Origin: Alkalicaulis satelles
GTDB taxonomy: Bacteria; Pseudomonadota; Alphaproteobacteria; Caulobacterales; Maricaulaceae
NCBI RefSeq assembly: GCF_008630495.1
Contig: NZ_VWOJ01000001.1
Coordinates: 682,001 to 746,000 of the forward strand
DNA: 64,000 nt
Reading direction: 5' to 3'
Part shown: positions 45,767 through 55,156 of the stretch, piece by piece
Numbering within the stretch: the stretch's first letter is position 1
Layout of the letters: every line of letters starts with the position of its first letter
The notes under the pieces: model-generated
What the model saw: the letters and a program-made list of their open reading frames with translations, nothing else
The model's database searches: none
Told to the model about the DNA's origin: nothing
Program-made: the position numbers and the translations under genes

Positions 45767-46072
45767 TCAGTGTGACCAGGGCTCCTTGCGGTCATGGGCG
45801 AAATTGCCGGCATAGGTCTTGATGCGGCGCGGGGTTTCGCGGGCCTCGAACACCTGGAAGGGAATTTCGTAGCGCTTGGCGTAGGCCACGGCGCTGTCGC
45901 GGCTGTCGAAGCTCAGGCGCACCTGGCGGCGGGTGTCGCCGGTGGAGGCCCAGCCCATGAGCGGGTCGGGGCGCTTGGCCATGGCCGGCTCGAACTCCAG
46001 CACCCAGCTTTGCGCCTTGGCGCGGCCGGACTGCATCGCGGTTTTCGCCGGACGGTAGATCTTGGCGAACAT
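45767..46072 (-). CDS. Complex I accessory subunit, NDUFS4-like (ETC complex I family)
   Basis: 101 aa protein of the ETC_C1_NDUFA4/NDUFS4-like family, an accessory part of respiratory NADH:quinone oxidoreductase in Alphaproteobacteria. Typical segments: AKIYRPAKTAMQSGRAK at the start, WVLEFEP near 24, MGWASTGDTRRQVRLSF near 40 and A.RYEIPFQVFE near 66. The ATG at 46072 was taken since upstream codons are not conserved-looking. Single gene between two tRNAs. Confidence 0.88.
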   Translation of the reverse strand: MFAKIYRPAKTAMQSGRAKAQSWVLEFEPAMAKRPDPLMGWASTGDTRRQVRLSFDSRDSAVAYAKRYEIPFQVFEARETPRRIKTYAGNFAHDRKEPWSH

Positions 46073-46120
46073 CAAGGCGTCTCCAGAACTCTCAAGCCCC
46101 CCGCCCACAGGCGGGAAAGA

Positions 46121-46197
<77 letters not shown>

Positions 46198-46250
46198 AGC
46201 GCCGGAACGGGGTTTACGCGCCCTCAGGCCCGGGCGCAAGACGCGAGCGC

Positions 46251-46877
46251 TCAGCCCTCTGCGTCATCTGCGTTATCGTCTTCGCTATCGTCTTCAGCGC
46301 CTTCACCCTCAGCGCCGTTTTCGCCGTCCTCATCGGCGCCGCCATCGTCGTCCGCAGGCGCAGGCGCATCGGTCATTGCATTGCCGAACAGGGCGTGGCG
46401 CACCGTATCGCCCGGTTCGATTCCGCGCTCACCCGCCCGGCCGCCGGCGATCTCCAGCACGGCCAGCACCGGGAAGTCCGAAAGCAGCTGGCTGCGCGAG
46501 AGCGGCTCGGCGTTCTCGATGATCTTCACGATCCGCCCGTCGCGGCGGATATAGAGGATGTCCAGCGGGATCAGCGTGTTCTCCATCCAGATGGAGACGA
46601 TCTGCTCGCGCTCGAAATCGAACAGCATGCCCGCGTCCGGGTCGAGCGATTCGCGGTGCATCAGCCCGCGCTGGCGCTGTTCGTCGGTGGCGGCGATCTC
46701 GGCCAGGAACTCCACCGGGCCATCGGCGGTCTCGATCACCACCCGGTCCGGGCCGCCAAAGGCGACCACGGCGTCGGGCGCAGTGGGATCGCTGACCGCG
46801 TGCGCGCAGGCGGCGGCGAAAAGAACAAGGGCGCTGAACGCGCCGGCGAGGCGGGGCCATGAAAGGATCGTTGTCAT
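46251..46877 (-). CDS. DUF192 family exported protein
   Basis: 208 aa. N-terminal signal (ALVLFAAACAHA) with a cysteine at residue 24 that could be lipidated although the lipobox is weak. The DUF192 core runs from about 45 to 160: EIAATDEQRQRGLMHRESL, MLFDFEREQIVSIWMENTLI in the middle and IENAEPLSRS later. Family function is not established. The last 40 residues are an unusually acidic, low-complexity tail (DDDGG, EDDSEDDNADD), absent from typical members. Confidence 0.85.
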   Translation of the reverse strand: MTTILSWPRLAGAFSALVLFAAACAHAVSDPTAPDAVVAFGGPDRVVIETADGPVEFLAEIAATDEQRQRGLMHRESLDPDAGMLFDFEREQIVSIWMENTLIPLDILYIRRDGRIVKIIENAEPLSRSQLLSDFPVLAVLEIAGGRAGERGIEPGDTVRHALFGNAMTDAPAPADDDGGADEDGENGAEGEGAEDDSEDDNADDAEG

Positions 46878-47054
46878 GAGCGAAAGCTAGCCTTGCCGCG
46901 CGCGCCGCGCAATCGGGTCGCGCTTTGATCCTTGCACGCCCCTCCGGCCCGGTCTGATGCTGTTGCAATGCACAAAAGCGCTTGCCTTGAACGCGCGGTG
47001 CGGGTTTGTGTGCGCGCGCACCGCCCGGACGGCAGAGTTCCAAGGGAGATCTGA

Positions 47055-47588
47055 ATGCGCATTGAAGCCATCTCGATGGGCGAGAACCCGCCCGAAGACA
47101 TCAACGTCATCATCGAGGTCCCCTATGGCGGCCAGCCGGTGAAATACGAGCTGGACAAGGCGTCGGGCACGCTGTTCGTGGACCGCTATCTGCACACGCC
47201 CATGCGCTATCCGTGCAATTACGGCTTCATCCCCCACACCCTGTCGGACGATGGCGATCCCATCGACGTGATGGTGATCGGCCAGACCGAGCTGGTGCCC
47301 GGCTGCGTGATGCGCGCGCGGCCCATCGGCGTGCTGGTGATGGAGGATGAAAGCGGGCAGGACGAGAAAATCCTCGCCGTGCCCCATGCCAAGCTCACCC
47401 CGCTCTATGACGAGATGAAGGATTACACCGACGTGCACCAGGCCCAGCTGGCGCGCATCACCCATTTCTTCGAGCACTACAAGGATCTTGAGCCGCGCAA
47501 ATGGGTCAAGGTGCAAGGCTGGTACGGCGTCGAGCGCGCGCGCGAGATGATCGTGGAATCCATCGAGCGGGCCAAGGCGGGGGGCTGA
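47055..47588 (+). CDS. ppa: Inorganic pyrophosphatase
   Basis: Family I soluble pyrophosphatase, 177 aa, hydrolysing PPi to phosphate. Signature [10 protein letters not shown] near residue 74 holds the metal-binding aspartates, with [16 protein letters not shown] near 30 and [11 protein letters not shown] near 53. GGGAGAT precedes the ATG. A membrane pyrophosphatase (57473-59620) is also present in this window, so PPi is handled by two enzymes. Confidence 0.96.
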   Translation: MRIEAISMGENPPEDINVIIEVPYGGQPVKYELDKASGTLFVDRYLHTPMRYPCNYGFIPHTLSDDGDPIDVMVIGQTELVPGCVMRARPIGVLVMEDESGQDEKILAVPHAKLTPLYDEMKDYTDVHQAQLARITHFFEHYKDLEPRKWVKVQGWYGVERAREMIVESIERAKAGG

Positions 47589-47684
47589 ACGCGCCTATCC
47601 CGCCTGCCCGCGCTGAACATCACACTCGCCTCGCTGGCGGGCTCATGGTCTGATCACAGCCCATGAGACAAGCGAGACAGAGAC

Positions 47685-48542
47685 GTGAGCCAGAAAGACA
47701 TTAAGCGCGTAATCGAAACACCCTCGGAGACCCTGCCCGGCGATCCGATGGAAGCCTACGCCAATCCCGAATTCATGAATTCGCCCACCGCGCGGCCCTT
47801 GCGCATCCTGGCTGAATACTTCCAGCCCAAGGAGCGCTTCGAAGAGCGCGAGATCAACGATACCATATTGTTCTTCGGCTCCGCGCGCATCGCGCCGCGT
47901 GACAAGGCCGAAGCGACCCTTGAGGCCGCCAGAGTGGCAGGCGAAGACACGGCCAAGGCCGAGCGCGCGCTGTTCATGTCGCAATATTATGAGGCGGCCC
48001 GCGAGCTGGCCCGGCGCCTGACCGAATGGTCGCTCAATCTGGAGCCCTGCGGCGGGCGGCGCTTCGTGGTGTGCACCGGGGCGGGCCCGGGCATTATGGA
48101 AGCCGCCAATCGCGGCGCGCATGAAGCCGGCGGCGAGACGGTGGGCCTGGGCATCACCCTGCCCATGGAGGAGAAGAACAATCCTTACGTCACGCCGGAC
48201 CTCAATTTCGAGTTCCACTATTTCTTCACCCGCAAGTTCTGGTTCCTGTATCCGGCCAAGGCGCTGGTGCTGATGCCCGGCGGGTTCGGCACGCTGGACG
48301 AGCTGTTTGAAACCCTCACCCTGTTGCAGACGCGCAAGATGAAAAAGCCCCTGCCCGTGGTGCTGTTCGGGACCGAATACTGGGACAAGGTGCTCAATCT
48401 CGAGGCGCTGGTGGAGTTCGGCGCCATCAACGCCGCCGACCTCAACCTCATCCACCGCACCGACAGCGTGGACGAGGCCTTCACCTACATCACCGACGAG
48501 CTGTGCAAGCACGCCCTGCCCAATCCGGGCCCGGGCATGTAA
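47685..48542 (+). CDS. LOG family protein (TIGR00730-like)
   Basis: 285 aa Rossmann-like protein of the lysine-decarboxylase-like/LOG group, many of which cleave nucleoside monophosphates with a ribosyl leaving group. FFGSARIAPRDKAEA near residue 66, CTGAGPGIMEAANRGA near 130 and the diagnostic PGGFGTLDELFETLT near 197 are seen. The N-terminal 60 residues form an extension found in the longer bacterial branch. GTG start at 47685. Substrate not known. Confidence 0.88.
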   Translation: MSQKDIKRVIETPSETLPGDPMEAYANPEFMNSPTARPLRILAEYFQPKERFEEREINDTILFFGSARIAPRDKAEATLEAARVAGEDTAKAERALFMSQYYEAARELARRLTEWSLNLEPCGGRRFVVCTGAGPGIMEAANRGAHEAGGETVGLGITLPMEEKNNPYVTPDLNFEFHYFFTRKFWFLYPAKALVLMPGGFGTLDELFETLTLLQTRKMKKPLPVVLFGTEYWDKVLNLEALVEFGAINAADLNLIHRTDSVDEAFTYITDELCKHALPNPGPGM

Positions 48543-48622
48543 GCCTTGTACATGACCTGTGCCGACACGCCCGGATCCGCTTCTGCGTTGAGCGGTTACA
48601 GAGGGCAGACTAGGCTGGCGCC

Positions 48623-51481
48623 ATGACTGGCGTTCTGCCCGCCCATGACAGCGCGCTATGGCGCGACCGCGCCGCCGCCGCCGCCCAGCTCGAAGCCTTG
48701 GGCGCGCGCGGACGCCTGGACGATGCGGACCGCGATTTTCTCCTGTTCTGCCTGCGCGCATCGGATCCGGCCGTGTATCAGCCTGCGGCCCTGGCCGCCG
48801 GGCGCCTGGCGGGCGATGATCCGGACCTGCGCGCTGCGCTGGAAGATTACGCCCGCTCCGCCGGCGCCAGCCTCGGCAGCCCGATCAAGCTCAATGGCCG
48901 GCGCAGCGCGCGCCGGCTGAGCCTGGTGCTGGCGGGCGCAGGCGAAACCGGACAGAGCCCGCCCGGCTGGGCGCACACGCCCTTTGAGCAGCCCGCCCTG
49001 ACGCCTGAATCCGCCGCGATCGCCCCGGCGGATCTGGCCAATATGATGCTGGCGCTGACCCGGCTGTGTGGGGCGGGACGCCATGATTTTCATAACCATG
49101 CGGACGCCCTTCTCACCTTTATGGCGCGCACGCCGGGCGCCTTGCGCGACGCTCCCGCCGCGCGCCGCTTCGCCCAGTTGCTGGCCGCGCGCGCCACAGG
49201 CGGCGCGGACATGAGCGGCGCACTGGCTGATGCTCTTGCACAGGCTCAATCCCTCGCAGGTGAGGACGCCATGTCCGCCCGGCTGGAAGCGCTGAGGCTG
49301 ATGAGCGAGCTCGCCCGCGCCGTGATCGAGGCGCCCGGACTGGCGATTCCCGCGCTGGCGTCCGCACCGGAAGCCCTGCGGCTGGCGGGGCAGAGCTGGG
49401 CGCGGCGCGCCGGGCGCCCGGCGCCGGACTGGACCGCAATGGAAGCGGCCCGGGGCGGCGTTATGGAGGCCCTGCGCCAGCGCGAGGCGCTGGGCGATGA
49501 AAACGCCCGGCTGGCCTGTCTGGACGCGCTCACCGCCCCGCTCGCCGGCGAGGGCGAATGGCGCTGGCTGGCGCCGGATGCGCGCGCGCTGGTGATGCAT
49601 GCGCTGATCGATCAGCTGCGCCATGACCCGCCCCCGCCCGAACGGGCGCAGGCGCTGGCCCTGCGCCGGGGCCTGCTGGCGGGTGGCGGCGATCTGATGT
49701 CGGCGGTGGTGCTGCGCCTGATCGCCCTGGAGGGCGAGGGCGCCGGACCGCTGGTGGATTATCCGCTGGTCCACGCCATCAGCGATCCGGCCCTGCTGGC
49801 TGCTCTGGCGCCTGCGCGCGCCCAGTCCGGCCGCGCCGAACTGATCGCCGACGCCGTCGAGAACCGTCTGCGCAATGGCCTCAGGAGCCAGCCCGGCTTT
49901 GATCCCGCGCCCTGGCTGTTGCTGATACTGGCGCGCAAGCCTGCGCCAGGCGTGCTGGCGCATCTGCGCCGGCTGTGCGAGGGGCGCCGGTATGAGAGCG
50001 CAGCGGGAGAGGATTATCCGCTGGACGCCCTGCTGGCCCGGCTGGCCATGCTCACCGGCGGCGCTGACGCGCCGCGCAGCGCCAGCGCGCTCCTTGAGGC
50101 CGCCTTCGCCCTCAGGGCGGAGCTCGTCCAAGAGACCGGTGACGCCCTGGCGCTGGACGATGCGGTCTCCGGCCTCGCCAGCCTGGTCGATGAAAGCGAA
50201 GCGGGCGGAAGCGCCAGCCTGATCCTGCTGATGCGCGCCATCCAGCCTGCGCGCGCACTGATGATCGCCGGCCCGGAGCCCGCCGTATTGACGCAGGACG
50301 CCGGGGCGTTCTGCGATGAGCTGGCGGCCCTGACCGCCCGGATGCGCGCCCGGGTGCGCTGGCTGGCGCCAGACGCCTGGCTCAAGCCGGATTCGGCGCG
50401 CGCCGGACTGGCCGAGCTGGCCGCGCTCTTGCGTGAACTCGCAGCGCGCTCTGCGCCCGTTCTGCCTGCGGGGCTCGACCGGTCTGTGACGCAAGCCTGC
50501 GAGACGCTGGCGCAGCGCGTGCAGGCGCGCGCCCAGGCCCTGACCCGGCTGGACGGCGCCTGGCAGGACGGGGAGCGCACGCTCACCGCCCTGCTCGCCG
50601 CTGCTGGCGAGGCGCTGGACGGTCCGGACGGCGCTCGGCTGGCCGGCGCCATACTCGACCGGCTCTCACCCGGCGTTCCGCTGGGCGCCGCGCATGCAGA
50701 CGACGCGCCCGCCAGCGAGGACGCGCGCATTGACGCCCACTGGCGCCAGGGCCGCGCCCAGCTCGATGAAGCCTTGAAACTGGATATTGAAGGCCCGCAC
50801 TGGACCGGGGCGGTGCAGCGCCTGTGGGAGGGGCTGATGCGCGCAGCCATGGCCGAGCAGCATGAAGGCCGGGTGCGCGCTTTGCTGCTGGAGCGGCCTT
50901 ACCAGGCGATCCGGCGCAATCCCGCCTCCGCCGCGCTCATGCGCGCAGCGCGGCTATGGTGCCTCGACCGCTACCGCCCCTGGAGCGCCTATGGCGCCGC
51001 GCGCGATCTCGCCGCCGGAGCGGGCGAGCGCGCGCCCTCGCCCCTGTCAGCCCTGCCTGCGCTGGGCGCGCGCCTGGCGCCGCTTTGGATATGCCTGCTG
51101 ATCGGGGCGATCCTGATGCTCGATTTCGGCGACGCCTGGCGGGCCATGGCCGAGGACGGAGACGTGCGCGGCGTCGCCATCACCTTCGCCATCGGCCTTG
51201 GCGGGGCGTGCGCCTATCTGTTCCATCACCTGGCCCAGCGCTGCACGCCCGAACCGGGACGCGCACGCGCGGGCGCGCGCCTGTCGGTCGCCGTGCGCGC
51301 GCTCGGCGTTGCGGGCGCGTGCTTCGTCTATGCGCTGGGCGTGACGGCGCTTCTGTGGCTTCTTTTGTCAGGCACGGACGAGGTGGTGCGCGGCCCCTAC
51401 GCCAGCCTGCACATCATCGTCTGGGCCGGCTTTTCACTGTTCATCGGCGTGTTCTTCGGACTGGTCGCCAAGCGCAACTGA
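48623..51481 (+). CDS. Large Ala/Leu-rich helical protein with C-terminal membrane domain
   Basis: 952 aa, no family recognised. Residues 1-810 are strongly Ala/Leu/Arg-rich and read as stacked amphipathic helices, possibly HEAT/TPR-like, with no catalytic motif visible. The last 140 residues contain about four membrane helices (LWICLLIGAILMLDFG near 832, ITFAIGLGGACAYLFHHL near 863, GVAGACFVYALGVTALLWLLL near 902, the last ending LFIGVFFGLVAKRN). The cytosolic face probably holds the large domain. The GC-rich codon pattern matches neighbours, so it is native. Single gene; the next starts 80 bp later. Confidence 0.7.
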   Translation: MTGVLPAHDSALWRDRAAAAAQLEALGARGRLDDADRDFLLFCLRASDPAVYQPAALAAGRLAGDDPDLRAALEDYARSAGASLGSPIKLNGRRSARRLSLVLAGAGETGQSPPGWAHTPFEQPALTPESAAIAPADLANMMLALTRLCGAGRHDFHNHADALLTFMARTPGALRDAPAARRFAQLLAARATGGADMSGALADALAQAQSLAGEDAMSARLEALRLMSELARAVIEAPGLAIPALASAPEALRLAGQSWARRAGRPAPDWTAMEAARGGVMEALRQREALGDENARLACLDALTAPLAGEGEWRWLAPDARALVMHALIDQLRHDPPPPERAQALALRRGLLAGGGDLMSAVVLRLIALEGEGAGPLVDYPLVHAISDPALLAALAPARAQSGRAELIADAVENRLRNGLRSQPGFDPAPWLLLILARKPAPGVLAHLRRLCEGRRYESAAGEDYPLDALLARLAMLTGGADAPRSASALLEAAFALRAELVQETGDALALDDAVSGLASLVDESEAGGSASLILLMRAIQPARALMIAGPEPAVLTQDAGAFCDELAALTARMRARVRWLAPDAWLKPDSARAGLAELAALLRELAARSAPVLPAGLDRSVTQACETLAQRVQARAQALTRLDGAWQDGERTLTALLAAAGEALDGPDGARLAGAILDRLSPGVPLGAAHADDAPASEDARIDAHWRQGRAQLDEALKLDIEGPHWTGAVQRLWEGLMRAAMAEQHEGRVRALLLERPYQAIRRNPASAALMRAARLWCLDRYRPWSAYGAARDLAAGAGERAPSPLSALPALGARLAPLWICLLIGAILMLDFGDAWRAMAEDGDVRGVAITFAIGLGGACAYLFHHLAQRCTPEPGRARAGARLSVAVRALGVAGACFVYALGVTALLWLLLSGTDEVVRGPYASLHIIVWAGFSLFIGVFFGLVAKRN

Positions 51482-51561
51482 CCCCCTTGTTCAGGGGGTG
51501 GGCCGAGCCGATTGTGCGGATAGGCTTGGGCGCGATGCTGATCCTTGCGGAGACCCCGGCC

Positions 51562-52383
51562 ATGGCCCTGATCACCACCGCCCTTGCCGCCCTCAGTCTC
51601 GCCGGCGCCAGCGACCGGCCATGCGTGCCGCTGACGCCGCAAGGCGCCGCGCCGGACTTTTCCGGCGCCATCTGCGCCGAACTCGAGCCCACGCCTGTGG
51701 TCTGCTATCAGGTCTATAGCGATCTGGAGCGCCGGTCCCGGTGGGTGGCGACCAGCGATTCTGGATCCGGCCTGCCGGAAGAGACCCAACGCTTTCTCTC
51801 CCCGCCCTTCGAGCGCTACAGCAATTTCCGCTCCATTGGCGAGATCGAGTGGACGCGCCGCGCCGAGAGCGTGGTCCGGCGCCAGTTGGGCGCCTCGGGC
51901 ATGATGTATTTCCAGCGCCAGGAGATGGACCGGCTGTGGGAGGCCGAGACTGGCCAGACCGCGCGCCCGCGCGGGCCCTATGAGCACGAAGGCATTGACC
52001 CCGATGGTGTGACCGCCCCGCCCTTTGCGCATCTGGTCAGCGCTTGCGATGCCGCCTTCGGCTTCACCCCCGCCTTCGTCTACCGCACAGGCGCGGGCTC
52101 AGACGCGCGCGAGGCGGCCTGGGGCTGCGCCGCCGATATCTATGATCTCGGCCAGCGCCGGCCGGATGTCCGCCCGCATCTGGGCGGGCTGATGCGCGAA
52201 GCCATGAACGCGGTCACCCGCGCTGAGCCCGATGCCCTGACGCCGCCTCAAATGATGGTGCGCGTACGCAGCTGGGCCGCCGAAGCGGCATCGGATTCAG
52301 ATGATGCGGTCATCGCCCGCGTCCAGCACTGCGCCCGGGCATTGCCGCCCGGCCGCTGGCTGGAGGTGCTGGAGGACTTGTAG
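51562..52383 (+). CDS. Hypothetical exported protein
   Basis: 273 aa of no recognised family. The signal peptide (MALITTALAALSLAGA) is followed by a Cys-containing mature domain (DRPCVPL, SGAICAEL, TPVVCYQVYSDLERRSRW), later cysteines in SACDAAF, WGCAADIY and VQHCARAL. Six cysteines suggest disulphides in the periplasm. Start at 51562 has GGAGA 9 bp before; an ATG at 51535 in the same frame is possible. A much longer open frame in this phase upstream overlaps the 952-aa gene and is a shadow. Confidence 0.6.
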   Translation: MALITTALAALSLAGASDRPCVPLTPQGAAPDFSGAICAELEPTPVVCYQVYSDLERRSRWVATSDSGSGLPEETQRFLSPPFERYSNFRSIGEIEWTRRAESVVRRQLGASGMMYFQRQEMDRLWEAETGQTARPRGPYEHEGIDPDGVTAPPFAHLVSACDAAFGFTPAFVYRTGAGSDAREAAWGCAADIYDLGQRRPDVRPHLGGLMREAMNAVTRAEPDALTPPQMMVRVRSWAAEAASDSDDAVIARVQHCARALPPGRWLEVLEDL

Positions 52384-52388
52384 AGCTC

Positions 52389-54230
52389 CTAGCGCACCCG
52401 CGAGAGCAGGTCTGACAGCTCGCTCAGGCGCGACGCGTCGCGGCCTTCGGCCTCGGCTGCGTAATCGGCGAGCTGGCGGGCCAGGCGCGACAGGGTGCGG
52501 GTATTGGCCCGGCCCTGCTCCCAGCGGTCCACCTGCGCGCGCACCTGGCCGGCCAGGCCATTGTCCAGCGCCTCGGAGCGGGCGAGCTGGTCGAGATAGG
52601 CGCGCGCCACATCGGGGTGATCCTCCCACACGATGCGGGTCTGGGTCTGGGGATTGACCTGGTCCTCGCGCACGCGCTCGGCGGCGGCAATTTCAGAAGG
52701 GCTCAGATGCTCGCTGGGCAGAAGGCGCAGCACGTCCAGGCCGCGCGTGATCTCTGACGAATAGATGCGCCCGTTATACCAGTAGGTCGACCACGGCCCG
52801 CCCACGATGAGATGGTCCTCGTCCACCGGACCGCGGTCGAAATAGGCGATCTCGAATGCGTTGTCCGGATCGGTGAAGTCCATGATCGTGACCCCGCCCT
52901 GATACCAGGACTGGACCATCAGATCGCGCCCGGGCACCGGGATCAGGGAGCCGTTATGGGCGACGCAATTCTCGGTCGCGCCCTGAACGGTGGGCAGTTT
53001 GAAGAAGCTGCGCCCTTTAAGCTCGCCGTCTTCAATTGCCGCGATCAGATTGGCGCCCCAGCTGGTGGGGTCGTCAGCCTGGCAGCGCGCCGCCACGCCC
53101 CCGCCCCACTCGTCGGTGAACACCACCACATCGCCGGTATTGTTGAAAGTGGCCGAGTGCCAGTAGGCCATGTCCGGATCGAACATGTCGGAGATGCGCG
53201 CCGGGTTTTCCGGATCGGAAATGTCCAGAAGAATGCCATTGCCGCTGCACGCACCCGCCGCAATGCCCAGCTCGGGATAGACGGTGATGTCGTGGCAGTG
53301 ATTGGTCTGGGCGGTGCGCTGGGTGGCCACGCCAAACCGGCCGCCGCGCCACAGCCCGGCGATGTCGCCGGACTCGCGGTCGGCGAAAATGCGCGGCCGG
53401 TTGATGATGGCGGCCTCTTCAGGCGCGCTCAGCGGCACCTTGATCACATCGATGGAATAGAGCGCGGTCTCCGGGTTTTCATCCGGCTGGCCGTCGGTGC
53501 AGATATCCAGCTCATCGCTCTCGCGCACGAAGGACGTGCCCGAATTATAGATATAGAGGATGTCCGGATCGGCCGGGTGCGGCAGCAGGGTGTGGGTGTG
53601 CGAGCCGCGGCAGGTCTGGACCGCCGCGATCTGGCGCGGGGCGCTGAAATCGGAAATGTCGAAAATACGCACGCCGCGGAAGCGCTCCTCGTTGACATCG
53701 CCCTCGGCGCCGGACGTGCCGCAATCGAGCCGGCCCCGGTTCTGCTCCACCGACATGAACAACAGATCGCCATGGACGGACACATCGCCCTGCCCGCCCG
53801 GACAGACCACCGAAAGCACCAGCTCGGGCTCGCCCTCCCCGTTCGCGTCATAGACATTGAAGCCGTTATAATTGCCTACGAAGACGCGCCCGCCGGCAAA
53901 CGCCAGGTCGGTATTGGCCAGGGCCAGCGGAGTGAAGCGCGGACCGGCAGGGGCCTCTTCATCATCCTCGTCAGCCTCTTCGGCGGCGCGCGTCTCCTCC
54001 ATGAAGCGGCGCGGGCTGAACAGCGCGTCGGGATCGAAAAAGCCCGGCGGCGGGGCGATGGCGTGCTCCAGCTCCAGATTCCACGCCGCCTGTTCGGCGT
54101 CATGCAGGCCTGCGCCCAGATGGGTGCGCACATCCGGTTCAAAGCTGCGCGGCTGCTGCGCGTGGGCGGCCCCGGCGAGCGCCAGGGCGATCACGGCGGC
54201 GGACGAGGCAAGGGCGGTGCGGATGCGCAT
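52389..54230 (-). CDS. LVIVD-repeat beta-propeller protein, exported
   Basis: 613 aa. Signal peptide ends AAHA near residue 25. After an acidic stretch (EEADEDDEEAP near 85) a propeller of LVIVD-type blades follows: VFVGNYNGFNVYD, VRIFDISDFSAPRQIA, NGILLDISDPENPARISD and VTIMDFTDPDNAFEIA. His-rich turns (GSHTHTLLPHP, QTNHCHDITV) could bind metal. The C-terminal 100 residues are helical (LDQLARSEALDNGL, LSRLARQLADYAAEAEG). The blade type is associated with surface or choice-of-anchor proteins; function unknown. It starts 21 bp after the DUF305 gene, so the two form an operon, hinting at metal (copper) stress or storage. Confidence 0.75.
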   Translation of the reverse strand: MRIRTALASSAAVIALALAGAAHAQQPRSFEPDVRTHLGAGLHDAEQAAWNLELEHAIAPPPGFFDPDALFSPRRFMEETRAAEEADEDDEEAPAGPRFTPLALANTDLAFAGGRVFVGNYNGFNVYDANGEGEPELVLSVVCPGGQGDVSVHGDLLFMSVEQNRGRLDCGTSGAEGDVNEERFRGVRIFDISDFSAPRQIAAVQTCRGSHTHTLLPHPADPDILYIYNSGTSFVRESDELDICTDGQPDENPETALYSIDVIKVPLSAPEEAAIINRPRIFADRESGDIAGLWRGGRFGVATQRTAQTNHCHDITVYPELGIAAGACSGNGILLDISDPENPARISDMFDPDMAYWHSATFNNTGDVVVFTDEWGGGVAARCQADDPTSWGANLIAAIEDGELKGRSFFKLPTVQGATENCVAHNGSLIPVPGRDLMVQSWYQGGVTIMDFTDPDNAFEIAYFDRGPVDEDHLIVGGPWSTYWYNGRIYSSEITRGLDVLRLLPSEHLSPSEIAAAERVREDQVNPQTQTRIVWEDHPDVARAYLDQLARSEALDNGLAGQVRAQVDRWEQGRANTRTLSRLARQLADYAAEAEGRDASRLSELSDLLSRVR

Positions 54231-54251
54231 GGCGGAAAACTCCAATGACAA

Positions 54252-54956
54252 TCAGGCGGCGTCGAGTTCGGTGAGGAGAACCTGCATGCGCAAGATCTCG
54301 GCGGATTGGTCAGAGACCACGTGGGAGAGGAAATCGGACAGCTCGGGATCCTCGCCGCTGCCAGGCGCGGCGATCAGCTCGTAGACCATGTCGATGGCGC
54401 CCTGGTGGTGCTCGATCATGCCCTCCAGGAATAATATGTCGAAGGCCCGCCCTTCAGCCGCCGCCATGGCCCGCATCTGAGCCGGAGTCAGCATGCCGGG
54501 CATCAGCGCGATATGGTCGGGATCGGTTTCCTGCGCCGCGCCGTGACCGTGATGGCCATGATGTCCATGGTGGCCGTGGCCCTGATGACCATGGTGATGG
54601 CCGTGCTCCAGATGGGGGTCTTCCAGCGCCTGGCCGCGCGCCAGAAGCCAGGCGCGCATCTGCTCCATCTCGGCGGCCTGGCTGGCGGCGATGCGCTCGC
54701 CCAGGCGCTTGACCTGGGCATGTTCGGCGCGCGTGGCCATCAGCTCGACCATCTCCACGGCCTGGGCGTGGTGGACGATCATGTGCTGCATGAACACCAC
54801 ATCGGCCTCGATGAAGGTCCCGCGGCTCAGCGCCACTGCATCCTCTGCGGTGATGACGCGTGCAGGCGCGCCCGGCGCGCCGGGCTGGAAAATCGGCCCC
54901 CAGGCCCCGCCCGCCAGCACGGCGGCGGCGATGATCAGCCCGCGATGCAAGGTCAC
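54252..54956 (-). CDS. Tandem DUF305 protein with His-rich linker
   Basis: 234 aa exported protein with two DUF305 units. Each has the ferritin-like helical motif: FMQHMIVHHAQAVEM near residue 65 and FLEGMIEHHQGAIDM near 185. Between them a run of about 20 residues is almost all His and Gly (starts EHGHHHGHQGHG). DUF305 proteins are often found in copper-handling contexts; the His-Gly linker supports metal binding. A signal anchor (LIIAAAVLAGGAW) starts the protein. The start is GTG 54956, with AGGGGAGA 8 bp upstream. Operon with the LVIVD propeller. Confidence 0.85.
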   Translation of the reverse strand: MTLHRGLIIAAAVLAGGAWGPIFQPGAPGAPARVITAEDAVALSRGTFIEADVVFMQHMIVHHAQAVEMVELMATRAEHAQVKRLGERIAASQAAEMEQMRAWLLARGQALEDPHLEHGHHHGHQGHGHHGHHGHHGHGAAQETDPDHIALMPGMLTPAQMRAMAAAEGRAFDILFLEGMIEHHQGAIDMVYELIAAPGSGEDPELSDFLSHVVSDQSAEILRMQVLLTELDAA

Positions 54957-55156
54957 GGCCTTTCTCCCCTCGTCTTGTTTGTCCGCCAGCATGGGCGCCC
55001 GGGCTGGATAAGGCAAGCGTGCGAGGCGCTTGGCGCGAGACGGGCCGCAGGCTGCATCAAAGCGCCGCAGACGCGGCGACGCGCTGATTTATCATTGGAA
55101 AAGCGCCTGATTGCGCTACCCTGTCAGGGGTGTGACACAGGACCGGAGGCTGTTGC

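Noticed and set aside
50956..51561. N-terminal extension of the 273-aa exported protein
   Set aside because: Overlaps the 952-aa gene in another frame; the signal peptide at 51562 marks the real start.
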